Source: Rhea pennata (taxonomy: Eukaryota > Chordata > Aves > Rheiformes > Rheidae). Taken from it: a stretch of 64,000 bases of DNA. The notes beneath the pieces are model-generated. The model saw nothing but the letters and a program-made list of their open reading frames with translations, made no database searches and had not been told where the DNA came from. Shown here in pieces: positions 13,601 to 26,096 of this stretch. The stretch lies in NCBI RefSeq assembly GCF_028389875.1, contig NC_084667.1, forward strand, positions 63,652,570-63,716,569. The letters are read 5' to 3'. Position numbers and translations under genes: made by a program. Positions within the stretch are counted from its first letter, which is position 1. Each line of letters starts with the position of its first letter.

Positions 13601-16600
13601 TTCAAACGCAAAGGAGGAACAACTTCAGATACCATTTTGAGAGCATCTAAAGATATTCTTAGCTATGCCAATTAAAGTCTAATTTTGTCATTTATAGAAG
13701 CAATTGCTGCTAAGCTCTTTCTCCAGATCTGGCCTTTAGGGAGACATCATGTGACAAATAACTCCTGTAAAACACTTCAGAAGAATAAAAAAAAGAAAAA
13801 AAAATCATTACATAACTCAGTTTACTCTAAAGACTAAAATACTATGACTTTTACTATAGCCAGAATGGCCTTTCTGTGCACAAACATCTACTTCATGCAC
13901 ATCACTAAAACAAAGAGGGAACTGGAAGAATAAAGCAAGTGTCCACAGCGCAGCTCAGCACCCTGCTCGTCCCACAGCCTGTTACTATTAGGGCAGATTT
14001 TCTCCTTTCTTCATCTCCTAGACAGATCTAAACATCAGAGTACAAAATCCAATATCCAAAAAACTCTGACCTAGCTTTTCTTCTAACTTCACCATCAGTT
14101 GTCCTGGGGGGGAACCTACACTACTGCCCCAAGCAAAGAACACACATATGAATGCAACTCTTAAGTATTGTAGAAAGGTACCTTTAGATGAATTTAGAAT
14201 TATCTGAGATGTGTTTTTAATAAGGATTCAAGAATACATTTGCTCAATGTAATAAATATCAAATCTATGCATACCACTCATTAGCATTTTGGAGCTAATG
14301 CAGCTATCTAGAAGCGAGTCAGGCATCCCTATTCCTTACATACCTGCAGAGTTATTACCCTGAATTATAACAGAGCATCTAAAGATACAATTAAAAAAAT
14401 TTAAGAGCTTGATTATTTTAGATGCCCAACCTGACATTGTAAGCATCTGCACGACAGAAAGGGTCAAGCCTGTTTTAAGTCTCCTCAAGCTGAGCACCCC
14501 ATCAGACATAGGCACCCAAATCCATTAGGCAATCTCAGGAAATCAGTAGATTTAACCACACAATTTTCAGAACTGAGGGGAAAAAATTACTTTTTTATAG
14601 ACTGATTTGATATCCAGGGCTCAAAAAAAAGCTTTCCTTTCCTTTCACCAAAGTTGCCGTTCAGAGCAGAACAACTTACATTTCCTAAAAACATTTATGA
14701 AGAATGAGAAGTAGAACTCTGCAAATCCTGCTAATAGGACAAAAAAAAATTCTAGGCAGACATGCCAATTGCGAGCTCAAAGGAAAGAAAGTATTTTCTA
14801 AATAAGTCTGTTTTAAAACAGAAGAACAGTGCAATTGAAGCATTAACATCACTTCATAAGAAGTGTTAAGACCATGATTCAGTCAAATTTATAATTAAAT
14901 ATTCAAAACTAGATAGCAGAAGGAAATAATCTCTTCAGTATTTCAGCAATGATCTAATCAACTCCGTGACTAACTCAGAGAGACTTCAGAAGAGTAATGA
15001 GAGGGAAGAGTCCAAAGACCATCTAATCCCAACTAATACAAACAGGAATAATTCGGGGGGGGGGGGGAGAGAGCCTGAAGAAGATAACGTAGATTTTTAT
15101 TATTTAAAAACTCAGGGAAAAAAAAAAAAAACTTTCTTTGAAGGCACATGTGCAGCTAAAAGAGTCATTTTGCTTCTTCCTTGGGGAATATACACAGGCT
15201 AAGACTGTACAGCTATTTCAAACAAGTGCCAATTAACCCAATGTTCCATGATGGAGCTGATCAACATGGCTAAAGAGCTCCCTGATGCCTCTGCCCACTT
15301 GCCCAAAAGAAGCAGCTGACAGATTTCTCAGATATGTAAATTGCTAGGAAAAAAATATATATTTTTATCTTTTTTTTTTAACTAATGATATCCCCAAAGC
15401 AAAATAGACTTTTTTTAGGACCACAGAAAGTTCCTATTCTGGTTGGGATTTTAGTTATATATAGCCCCAATCTGCTTTAGTCTACTGAGACTATTTACAC
15501 AATTATCCTCAAAAGCAAGGATCTACTATTCAGAAATCTAAAACTTCAGATGTTGCATAGCAAGGGTAATGAGGAAAGAAAAAAAAGGGGGGGGAGGAAC
15601 GTCACAAAGTACAAGCTAGTTTAACAGCTCTTTGCCGCAAAAGAGACTTCCTTCATCCCCATTTCCACCTTGCTTCCCTATGCACATTCCTGCAGATCAC
15701 CTTGGGCCACCTCAGGAATCCCGCACCTCCATGCACGTTTCGACGGTTCAGCCAGCACTATTCGTATGGTTAGTGCTCACAAGCCTGCACTCCACCTTTT
15801 GTATGATTAGGGTCCCAATAGCCAGAAAACATCCAGCTGAGCTTGGTCATCATAAAACCAGGCCAACAGACGAGCTTGCTCTGTGTCTGTGCCTGCACAC
15901 ACATACTCTAGTCCCTGGCTGTACCGTCCTCATCCCCTCCCTGGGGCTTATAATGCCTTTCCTGAACCAATCTAGTCCACTAAACCAGTGAAAAAAATAT
16001 ACATATATTTAAGGTTTGGCTGGTTTGGGGAAAAGGGTTTTTTTGTTTCTTTTTTGTTTTCTATTTTAAATCAGAGATAGTTTTCTGCTATAGTAATGAG
16101 TTAAACCGACTCAGAGGGATGCTGGCCTGAGTCAGCGCCAGGCAAAGCAGGGGAAGGCAGGTGGCTAGGAATGGAGCTCCTTGAGCTGTGCAGGAAAACA
16201 GCGCTAGCACCTTTGCCAGGAAGACAAATCTGTTGGCCTAAAAATCAGATACATCACAGTAAGCCTTCATGTTACACATGACAACCCTGAATACATTACT
16301 ACTGTCCTTGCATTTAAGGAAATATTTACCAAATAGGTCTCTTCTATAAAATTCAAATACATATTTAAGCACTTGGTTCCCATAAGCTCAGGTTAAAGTT
16401 ACGGGACTGACAGACTGTCACTGCCCACCTCTACTTAAACGTCTTCACTCAAACTCAGTTGTCTTAACTACAGTTTTATATTATTTTCCACAGTCTCTAG
16501 GGCTTCTCCTCCACCCCCAAATCTTAGAAGAAAGGCTTTTTCTTGAACCAGACACTGCAGAGAAGAATGTAGTGGGAAGCCAAGTCATCCCTTCATATTT

Positions 16601-18360
16601 TATAAATAAGAAGATTCCAAACTTTTTTCTTCACCTCCCTCTCAATGACCCCAGGCCCTTGTGCTGGCACGAGACCCCACTGCACTATATTCAGTGGGGA
16701 TGCTCCCACTTCCAGCTCCTGGTGAATTTGACAGTCGCAGAACTCCAAATGTTCCTAACGTTAAAATAAGTCAACAAATAATGAAACCTCTGTTCCTTCA
16801 TTTTAGCAGCCGTTAGCACTGCAATTAGAGATCTGGAAGGATGCACTTACCCCCTAATGAATCCCTGGAACAGCTGTAACAGGGTGCAGGGCAGATTACA
16901 GAATCCCCACAACACAGCTTGGTGAACTGATGTCTCCCCTGAGCATCACAAAGCTAGGCCTAGAGATGGTAAGCGCTGTTACGCTGTCTCCACTTTGAAG
17001 CCTTATTAACAAATTAAAAGAAAAATAAACTCATCTCTCTCTGGGAAAAGGAAAAATTAAATGTTAATAAAGAGCCTAGCCACCTTTCCGTAAGTCTCCT
17101 GTGGGCAGGAAAGAGACATCAGAGAAGTCTGTAATTAAACAAGTTCATTAACTACCACCTAAGATCCAGCAATATGTGAACAAACCCAAAGTACGTTGTA
17201 CTGCCCAAAGCAGCAAGTGAAATCAAGACCATCAGTTTTCTTGCAGAGGCTGCTCCAAGACCCATGTCCCTGTCTTCCAGAGGTGTCAAGCACTTTGCAG
17301 AGACCACAGAAGAACTGGAATGCTATGGAGAATGAAAGTTCCTCTGCTTTTGACGGTCTGCAGACACCCACACTCAATCTCTCTATGAGTTGGGATGGGC
17401 CACAGGTAGCTAGAACAGCAGGACCGACTCCAAAGACGGAGCTTTATAGACCAGCTTTCCTCCTTTTCTCTCAAAAGATCAAGGGGGACTATCCACATGG
17501 TAGCAGGCAGTGGGACTATGAAGCTGAACCAGCAGCCCCAATTAACTACCACTTTACACAAGACTTTTGTGTCTGAGTGCTGGAGACCATATGGTCCAAG
17601 TTTTACAGCCAACAGTAAATTTCTTTACCCAGCCCTGTTTGGAGTAACAACCTTAACATTCTTTTAGCGCAGTTTTCGGTGGATGCATTTCCTTTCCTCT
17701 TTATGTAAGTAAATCAGTGGGATATGCTCAACCTGCCTCCTAAAACTCAACACAGGCAATGAAATCCAAGCAGGCAGAGAGAAAGATAATTCATGGTCTC
17801 AAATAAAGCCAGGTGGATTACAACACTACTGGCAAGCACGCACCCAGAGTCTGTACACTCAGAAAAAGGCATTAGAAGTCATCTGAATAATCAAAAATTG
17901 TCATGCATGCACAATTTTAATATAATTCTTCAGACTAAACTTCTAAAGGAAGGCAAAGCCATTGGCACACCTTAGAAACTAATGCGCTGCAGAGTTTTAA
18001 TCAAGCATTGCTTCAAATTAGACACACTTTCTTCTGCAAAAAAAGCATCTTAAAGCCAAGTATTTAATGCTGTGAACCTCTGTTACACTTAAGAAAATAA
18101 ACTTTAAAAGACATTCATTACTCTTGAACTGAACATTTCCATACTAAGTCCCATCCTAGAACAACTTTTAACTGCTAATTTATCATACTCCCTCCCAACG
18201 ACAAGGAAGATTTATAGTGGAAAAGGCTTATTTAACATTACTCCAAGGCCAAAAACACACGGTATTACACTTTTGGAAATATTTATCAAGTAGTAATAGC
18301 TAAAAAAAGTAAAATACTAAAAAATAAAACTCTCAAAAAACGGTTCCCACAATTGGAAGG
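10681..18360. other. MNAT1 intron 1, middle part, no gene seen
   Basis: This is ordinary AT-rich intronic sequence. Small T- and A-tracts occur, together with a G-run of 13 at 15055-15067. A 147-codon open frame on the - strand at 11298-11741 shows no motif and sits in locally GC-richer DNA. A stretch at 14970-15030 faintly resembles the 3' end of a CR1 LINE but is too short to call. No RNA gene was recognised. Confidence 0.65.
15055..15067. repeat. poly(G) run, 13 bp
   Basis: Thirteen consecutive G, an intronic homopolymer. Confidence 0.9.
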
Positions 18361-18389
18361 TCTGGCATTATTCCATTGGAATAAACTGC

Positions 18390-18645
18390 AATGGAAGCCC
18401 AACGTGAAAGATGTTTTCGGCAGAGTCTCCAACATCTAATTTCATCCGCTCGCACTCATCTGCCTATCCCTTATCTCCACGGCAGCACCGCTGCACTTAT
18501 CAGTGCACCGGCCCGGCTCTGCCGCCAATGGACACGACCACACTCCACAGAGCCCCACCGGCCCCAGGGGAACCGAGCACCGTTACCCGTCGCACAGCGG
18601 ACACGCGGCACCCGGACTGAGCCGTTACGAGACGTTCTCACTCGC
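18390..18645. other. small CpG-rich block upstream of CR1 relic
   Basis: About 250 bp with many CpG dinucleotides inside an otherwise AT-rich intron. It lies several hundred bp upstream of the decayed CR1 body that starts near 19230. CR1 5' regions are GC-rich, so this could be a remnant of that element's 5' part, but I see no specific sequence match. Open frames on both strands here look like chance frames. Confidence 0.35.
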
Positions 18646-19229
18646 AGGCAAACACAACGATATGGGAAGATATCCAAAGGACAAAAGAGAAGAAATGTTA
18701 TCTGCATATATTGGCCCTAAGATCCAGAATGGACCTTCAAAGTTGTTAGAAGGACCTAGGTCACAGTAAAAGAGAGACAGGAAGTGAACATAAGTACTAT
18801 GCTATATATGATCTACTCCAGTGCACCAGATTAGAGATTTAAATTAACAAAGTGGGGGAGGTGAAAAGAAGGAACAGCAGAATCTTCAGAGTATGGGATT
18901 TCATAGCAACCAGGGACCTTCACTGAAGGCATTTGTTGAAAAAAGAAGAAACAAACAGGACACAGACTGCCCAAAAAGTTCTCAAATATTTGGGGAGTAG
19001 TTTTGTTTATATAGGAGGCAGAGGAAAAAAAGAATCAGCAATAAAGGATGGCTCTTCTAGTTCTACTTTAAGCTGAAGGGAAGAACTAGTTAACAATGTG
19101 AAAGTGGAAACAACTTGGCTGAAAAACATACAAAAAGTCAACTCTCAATTCTTTGGAAGAGCAAAACAAAGATAATGAACTCATGATAAATCATAAGCTA
19201 TCCGAAACACAAAAGAAAAAACTGAGGTT

Positions 19230-21310
19230 TACTGACAAATCACCCCAGCTAAGTATAAGCTCTTTAATGATTTGGGGAAAAAAATGTTGTACTTTCCTTT
19301 TTTTGTACCACTCCAAATCAAATTACTGAAGGTCACTTAAAGTGAACAGAACAAATATTTAACAAAACGAGAAATATCAATGCGCTAAGAAAGAAACTAC
19401 TAACAGACAACAAAGAAGGTAACGCAAATATACTTCAGAATGCATGGAGTGAAAGGAAGAGCAGTTAGAGGAGGAGCGTGTTATCCCACTATTCAATGGC
19501 CAAGAAAATCCCTAACAGATAATACCAAAGCACACGAGGTTTTTCTGTATTACTCTTCACTAAAAAAGATTAACAAGCTAATATACGTCATATCCCAATG
19601 AAAGGGGTAAGAACACAAGTTGGACCTAGGAAACACGTTAAAGCAATTGTTCCAAACCTTCTGCGCAAATAGACCAAAGTCAAGCCTCAGAATTTCCCAT
19701 GCATATTTATTACCAAACTTCAAATAGAAAGCCTGATAAAGGCAAGATTGTTCTTCAGACAACTTATCAAGCTACACCCACAGACAATATTCAGATGTTA
19801 CTGGATTAAAAGCCCACTTATATATTTTGAAATCTGGTAGACAAAACAATATTTTTCCTCTGGAAACTGGCAAAGGCAGGTATCCAAGATCATCTCTGCT
19901 CTTTACGCTAGGGTCCAGAAGCATGAAGAAAGGCAAAAGCATCTGCCTCTAAAAAGCAGGAAAACAAACACCTAGGGAATCACAAACAAGTCATGGTTAC
20001 CTCCAGTTCCTGGGAAGACATTGGAGTAAAAAGTCTAACAATTTATCTCCTTTGTACTTCAGATAACGAAGCAGTCAGCCGACACGTAACTTGTTAAGAA
20101 CAAATCATATCAAAGCAATATAATTTCCTCCAACGATGGAGTAACAACGTAGGTAGGGACACAGCAACTAGATGCAATATAGCTTAGGTTTTGTAGGGCT
20201 TCTGACACTCTCAAATGGACAGCCATACAAGTAAGCTAGACAAATATTATATCCCTGTGAATATGCTTGGTACCTCTTTTCTCTCGAACTGAGACAGTTC
20301 ATCTGTGGGTATGGCTTTCTAACAATCTTTGGTATTTCAGTCAGAGAGAAAATAGGTACCAAGCACATTCACATGGATCTAATCTTTATTATCCTTCACT
20401 ACTATAAAATGTAACTTAGAAAATAAGAAAAATACAATGTTATTTAGTGAGGAACTTACAGCAGGAAACATTGTATTTTGCTTTGCTTCAGATACAGCTC
20501 CTAGATTTCTTACTGTCATGGCCAACATACTCGAAGATTTCCCAGACAACATCTTGCCCACAACTGACACATTAGAAACCATCGGGAGAGAGAGGATTTT
20601 TAATTTTACAAAGAATATGAAGCTGCGAGAACTGTAAGCACTTTGACAGATAGTCTCAGAATTCAAAGTTATCTTAAGCAAGTAGAATAATCATCTGAAA
20701 TACTATGCAGTCTGATAGAGTAAATAGGTAGGAACAGTCAGCTATGTAACACAACAGGAAAGGCAAGGTTAAGAGATATGCTGTGTGGTAAAGGGCTGAA
20801 GAATCTGGGGTTTCAGCTGAGCACAAGCCAACACGTATCTACAACAATAAAAAAAACCCAAACAAACACATACACACTTAATCATCCTACTGAGATGCAA
20901 GTATCATAGGCAAGGTATGACAGAGTTTCATTCTGCCTGCTGTACTAAGGATTCAGATGGAGCACTGTGTCCAGTTCTGAGCGAGCACTCTGATAAAACT
21001 ACAGACCAAGCAAAAAAAGTCTCCAGAAGAACAGTAAGAATAGTGTAGATATATTAAATATATATATTTTTTATATATCTCATTTAAGAGGGGTGACAGA
21101 AAAAAATAGATTTGTTAAGCACAGAAAACACCAAAGAGAAAGGTATAATAAACTGTCCTCAAGGTACCTAAGATCCATACTGAAATGCTTAAATGTAAAC
21201 ATTATGGCAAAGAAATTCACATTAAAAATTAGGAGAAGCATTTTCAATGGTAATAACAGCAAACTACTGGAATGGATTGCCTGAGAAGGGCAAGTCTCCA
21301 TCACTGATTT
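19230..21310 (+). mobile_element. decayed CR1 LINE, sense on + strand
   Basis: Three blocks resemble CR1 elements of birds, crocodiles and turtles in the correct order. First, 19380-19590 resembles the ORF2 stretch before the reverse transcriptase, including a phrase like AATCCCTAACAGATAATACC. Second, 19980-20260 matches the reverse-transcriptase region, with a phrase like AAGAACAAATCATATCAAAG and a later stretch resembling the AFDTV motif coding. Third, 20950-21310 matches the ORF2 C-terminal coding (block around GTGTCCAGTTCTGAG, then AAACTACTGGAATGGATTGC). All frames are broken by stops and indels, so it is a dead copy. It lies antisense to MNAT1. DNA upstream to about 18660 may belong to the same insertion but is less clear. 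The family identification is from memory of CR1 sequences, not a search. Confidence 0.75.
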
Positions 21311-22918
21311 TTGTTAGTTCCTTTGTCCTGGGAACACTTTAGATGGACATTCTTTGCTTACGGCAGAAACTCAGCGTATGCACAAAAGAACAAATGTCAA
21401 TTACCCACCTTCTTTTCCTCATATCTCACTAGCAGATTTCTCATCTGAGCTTCCAGCTTCTAGACCAGTTATTACTGGAATGTATTTGCCATTACTAAGA
21501 TACAACTTCCAACGTGGAGGCTTCATAACATCATAAGGAAATAATAAAACTGCAACCTTAAAGTGGTTACTAGAGGCAGATTAACAAAGAAAAGGTAATC
21601 CACTTGAACTACACTAAGATGTAGAATCTGTAATTACAACGGAAGTAAAGAAATCCAGGCATCAGTGACTTCAATTTTACCCTTTTGCACATATGCTTAA
21701 AGGCAGTGGGTCCCAGCTGCACAGGCACCTTTCACTAGGAAGCTAAAGGTGGGACTAACAGACCCTGCTGGGCCCACATAAGGTCAGGCTGGATGTGTCT
21801 GCACAGCCCTGATCCCGGCAAGCACACTGCCGAGATACCAGGTTGGCTCAACCCAGAGCCACACAGATTCAGCCTACTGATTTGGTCTCAGACAAAACAC
21901 TGCCAAATGCAGAAGTGCAAATGACAAGAGCTGGGGGAAGCAGATGCAGTCCTAGGACAGGTGGGCAGAAACAAGGAAAACAAGTCAGGCACTCAAAAAA
22001 AACGTCAGCAGTTGGACCCATTAAACACAACTATGTTTTTTTTTCATGTGAAGCTCAGACACCAAAAAAAAAAAAAGAAAGAAAAAAAGAAAAGAACCAA
22101 AGTAGGAGAGCAAACTGAAAGATGCCGTCCTCTGCTGGAAGTGGCTCTGGAGAACCTTGAAAGCAGAAGATCACCAGTACCACTAGTCCTTTGATCTTCA
22201 CTAGAACAGCAGATAGAAACAGTATTTTAAAGCTATATACCTTTGTCTAAATCTGGCTGTTACCTTTTGAACTTCAGCTTACTCTGCACTTTTACACTGC
22301 CAGCATCGCTCCACCCTGTCACTACAGGGACACTCCTGCTGCCTTTCTCTCCTTCAGCATCACTACCAGTAGATCATCTGCTGCTCTCCCACATGCCTTC
22401 TCTCAAGGCAACAGAAGGGCTTGCATGGCCACAGAGAGCAAGATTAGGGACCTGGATTAAAGCCAACCCTTCTTTTCTAAAAATAATAATAATAATAATC
22501 ATTAATTGCAATCCAGTTGTTTGGGCCTGTTCACTTACAGTAACAATATGTCAGCACATGGGGCCAAGTAATTGGCATAGGGAGATAATTTAATGCTTTC
22601 AGGCTGTGCCTTTTAACTATAATTCATATACAGCTTTAAAGTCAAAAATGTAAACAGCTCAGTATATATCTTGCTGGATGGATGAAAAGACAAAAAAAGA
22701 CAGGAAGAGTTGCTGTCACAGTATAAACTTGTATCATGCATATGTAGAAAGAATTTAGTGTAGACCCTTTAAAAATTTCATAGAAACTATGGAAGACTGT
22801 AGATCTGAACGTTAGTAAACTGAAATGATTATCACCTAAATCAGATAGAACAAGCAGAAAGAATATCTAACAAATGTTCCTCCTCAGAAAAAAATAAAAT
22901 AAAAAGTCATTGCTCTGC

Positions 22919-22949
<31 letters not shown>

Positions 22950-23200
22950 CACAATCAGCATAGGCTCAGAAGAGGATTTTCCAACGTTCAGAAAAGCATC
23001 ATGCAAACCTCCAAGCAAAGTATCCCTCATTCAGGAGAATGAACGTGCCAAATAATACATCATTTCAGATTCTTTTCTAATTATCCAAGCAGAGTATTAA
23101 ACACAAATGAGCAACATTTAAGTTGTCGATGAACACTTTTTCTTCTGCTTGCTTTATTTTATGCTCCAAACCCTCACACCACTTGGGCGTGAGAGACAGA
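21311..23200. other. MNAT1 intron 1, proximal part
   Basis: No gene seen. The stretch contains an A-rich tract at 22062-22095, an (AAT)n patch at 22481-22500 and an A-run of 27 at 22923-22949. GC content rises from about 23190 into the CpG island of the MNAT1/SIX4 promoters. Confidence 0.65.
22923..22949. repeat. poly(A) run, 27 bp
   Basis: Uninterrupted A-run in MNAT1 intron 1 about 0.5 kb from the first-exon donor. On the transcribed MNAT1 strand it is a U-run. Confidence 0.95.
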
Positions 23201-23455
23201 GCACCACGCCGGAGCGGGGCAAGTTTCACCCCCGTGTACATGGATGCGACCGCACAGAGCCCTCAAACCCCGCGAAGGGGCTCAGCCCTCTCGGCGCAGA
23301 ACAGCAGCAGCGGGAAGAGCCAGAGCGGGGAAGCGAGGCCCAGGAGAGCCGAGCCGAGCCGGGCCGGGCCCCGCCGGGGCCGCCTCCACCCGCCCCCGGA
23401 GCGGCCTCCCGGCGCGGCCGCCCCGTCCCGCGGCCCGGCCGCGCGGCCTCACTCA

Positions 23456-24067
<612 letters not shown>

Positions 24068-24240
24068 TCACTCCCCCTCCGCGGGCCGCGCGTGGGGCGG
24101 GGTGCGGGGAAACTAGGGGCAGCGGCCGCGGCTGCCTCATCCCCGCCGCCGCCACGGTGAGAGGCGCCGCGGGGCCGCGGCCGCCGCGCTCCAGGTGAAG
24201 CTGCGGCGGCGGCGGGGAGCGGTTGGGGGGGCGGGGGGCT

Positions 24241-24345
24241 TGATTGACGGTTGCCGTGGCGACGCTGGAGCCCCGCCCCCCGGCGCGGCGCAGCCAATGG
24301 GCGTGCGCGGCCGGGCCAGCGAGGCTGCGGTGCCATATAGTATTG
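24241..24345 (+). promoter_or_regulatory. SIX4: SIX4 core promoter with X-box, PBX/MEIS-like and CCAAT motifs
   Basis: Several motifs line up upstream of SIX4. TGATTGACGG (24241-24250) is one base off the PBX/MEIS-type TGATTGACAG. It abuts an RFX X-box-like element GTTGCCGTGGCGAC (24250-24263), a near-perfect inverted repeat of the GTTGCC-N2-GGCAAC type. A GC box follows near 24271, a CCAAT box is at 24294-24298, and a weak TATA-like CATATAG is at 24334-24340. Transcription would start near 24360 if the TATA-like box is used. Motif matches are seen in the sequence; function is inferred. Confidence 0.55.
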
Positions 24346-24359
24346 CAGCCAGGCGAGGA

Positions 24360-24594
24360 GTCACGTCGGGGGGAGCCGCGGAGCGCAGCCCGTTTACACT
24401 ACTTCGCTACAGCGGCTATCTTTCATGGTTACTGCGTGGCCGCGAGGAAACCTGATCGGCTAGAGCCGGCGGAGAGCAGGAGGAGGAGGAGGAGGAGGAG
24501 GAGTGGACTTTGAGGAGAAACAGAAAGGGGGGAGAGGAGGAGAAAGGGAACGACGACAACAACAGGAGGGAAAAAAAGGAAAACAAACCAAAAC
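24360..24594 (+). other. SIX4: SIX4 5' untranslated region (approximate)
   Basis: This lies between the probable start site and the SIX4 ATG. It contains a (GGA)n tract at 24478-24503 and a short upstream open frame at 24425-24463 (ATG to TAG, 12 codons) in weak initiation context (T at -3, G at +4). The 5' boundary is an estimate. Confidence 0.5.
24425..24463 (+). other. upstream ORF in SIX4 5'UTR, 12 codons
   Basis: ATG at 24425, reading MVTAWPRGNLIG, then TAG at 24461-24463. It ends 131 bases before the SIX4 ATG, leaving room for reinitiation. It matters only if transcription starts upstream of 24425, which the promoter motifs suggest. Confidence 0.45.
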
Positions 24595-25481
24595 ATGTCT
24601 TCTGCCTCCCCCACGGACAAGCTCGCGAGCGCGGTGGAGATCAAGCAGGAAAATGTAATAGAAATCCTCTCCGAAGCGAGCAAGGTGCCCCAGGAAGGGG
24701 CGGCAGCAGGAGCCCTCAGCGCCGCGCCGCCGCCCCCTCCTGCCGCTGCCCCTTTCCCCATGGAGCACGCCGGCTCCGCCGCGGCCGGCGAGGACGGAGC
24801 CGCCGACCAGGTACTGCTCCACACGGAACTCTTGGCCAGGAACCACCACGCTGCTGCTGCTGCTGCCGCCTCTGCCTCCTCTCCCTCCTCCTCCTCCTCC
24901 TCCTCCTCGTCTTCTTCTTCTTCCCAGACCCCCCTCGCTTTCTCCCCAGACCACGTCGCCTGCGTGTGCGAGGCGCTGCAGCAAGGTGGGAACCTGGACC
25001 GCCTGGCCCGGTTCCTGTGGTCTTTGCCCCCAAGCGATCTGCTACGTGGCAACGAGAGCCTGATGAAAGCCCGGGCGCTGGTGGCTTTCCACCAGGGCAT
25101 CTACGCCGAGCTCTACAGCATCCTGGAGAGCCACAACTTCGACTCCTCCAACCACCCGCTCCTGCAGGAGCTCTGGTACAAAGCGCGCTACACCGAGGCG
25201 GAGCGAGCCCGGGGCAGACCCCTGGGGGCGGTGGACAAGTACAGGCTGCGGAGGAAATACCCGCTGCCCCGCACCATCTGGGACGGCGAGGAGACGGTCT
25301 ACTGCTTCAAGGAGAAGTCCCGCAACGCGCTCAAGGAGCTCTACAAGCAGAACCGGTACCCGTCCCCCGCCGAGAAGCGCAACCTGGCCAAGATCACCGG
25401 GCTCTCCCTCACCCAGGTCAGCAACTGGTTCAAGAACCGGCGCCAGCGCGACCGCAACCCTTCCGAGACCCAGTCCAAGAG
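24595..25481 (+). CDS. SIX4: SIX4 coding exon 1 (SIX domain and homeodomain)
   Basis: SIX4 is a nuclear transcription factor that binds MEF3/Trex-type DNA and, with SIX1, activates muscle, kidney, sensory-placode and neural genes, often with EYA coactivators. The exon encodes residues 1-295 plus two bases of codon 296; the joined gene gives 790 residues, close to the mammalian length of about 781. N-terminal features are an acidic conserved start, a proline run (about 45-49), an Ala7 tract (86-92) and a Ser13 tract (98-110). The SIX domain begins near [13 protein letters not shown] (116 on). The homeodomain spans about 231-290 with WFKNRRQ at 278-284; Lys280 is the K50 residue and Asn281 the invariant N51. 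The ATG has A at -3. The donor is GTGAGA at 25482. Compared with the mammalian protein as I recall it, the Ser run is extra. Confidence 0.97.
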
Positions 25482-26063
25482 GTGAGAGCGAACTTTCCTC
25501 CCCGCCCCCTCCGCCGCCTTCCCTCTCCCGGCTCTTTCTTCCCTTGCAAACATGGCGCTTACCTTCGCCGCGCCCCGTCCTCCCCGTCCGTCCACCCCCG
25601 CCCGCCCGCCCGCTCCGCCGCCCGCTCCGCCGCTTCCCCCGGCCGCGGCGCGGGGCGGCGGCGGCGCCGGGGCGCCCGGCGGCGGGACGGGGGGGGGACA
25701 CGGGACGGGACGGGACGGACGGAGTTGTTCGTTCCCCCGTTGTTTTTGTTTAATTGCTGCGCCTGACAGAGTTAATGATTGCCGGCGCCCGGGAGGGCTG
25801 GCGCGGTTGGGGTGTGGGGTCTCGCTCTGTTTTGAAACCTGACTCGGGAGCGGGCCGGGCTCGGGTTTCAGCGCGGCCGGGCCGCGGCGGCGGCGGCGGC
25901 ACCACCAGCGCGGCCCGGCCCGGGCCTCCGCCGCCGCCTCGCCCCTTCCCGTCCCGTCCCGTCCCTTCCCCCGCGGCGGGGGGCCGCGGCGGGGGCTCGG
26001 CGCCGCGGGGCGGGCAGGTGGAGGTGACCTGCTCCCTGCAGGGAGGGAAGAGGAGAACAAGAA

Positions 26064-26064
<1 letters not shown>

Positions 26065-26092
<28 letters not shown>
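26065..26092. repeat. poly(T) run, 28 bp
   Basis: Homopolymer in SIX4 intron 1, followed by two A-runs about 170 bp downstream (26254-26289). The inverted arrangement could let the transcript fold, but it is probably simple slippage. Confidence 0.95.

Positions 26093-26096
<4 letters not shown>

Noticed and set aside
14970-15060. Possible CR1 3'-end fragment
   Set aside because: Only a short phrase (CCATCTAATCCCAAC) resembles CR1. Too little to support a call.
24510-25766. 418-codon + strand frame over SIX4 exon 1
   Set aside because: Out of frame with the SIX4 SIX domain and homeodomain. It ignores the verified splice donor.
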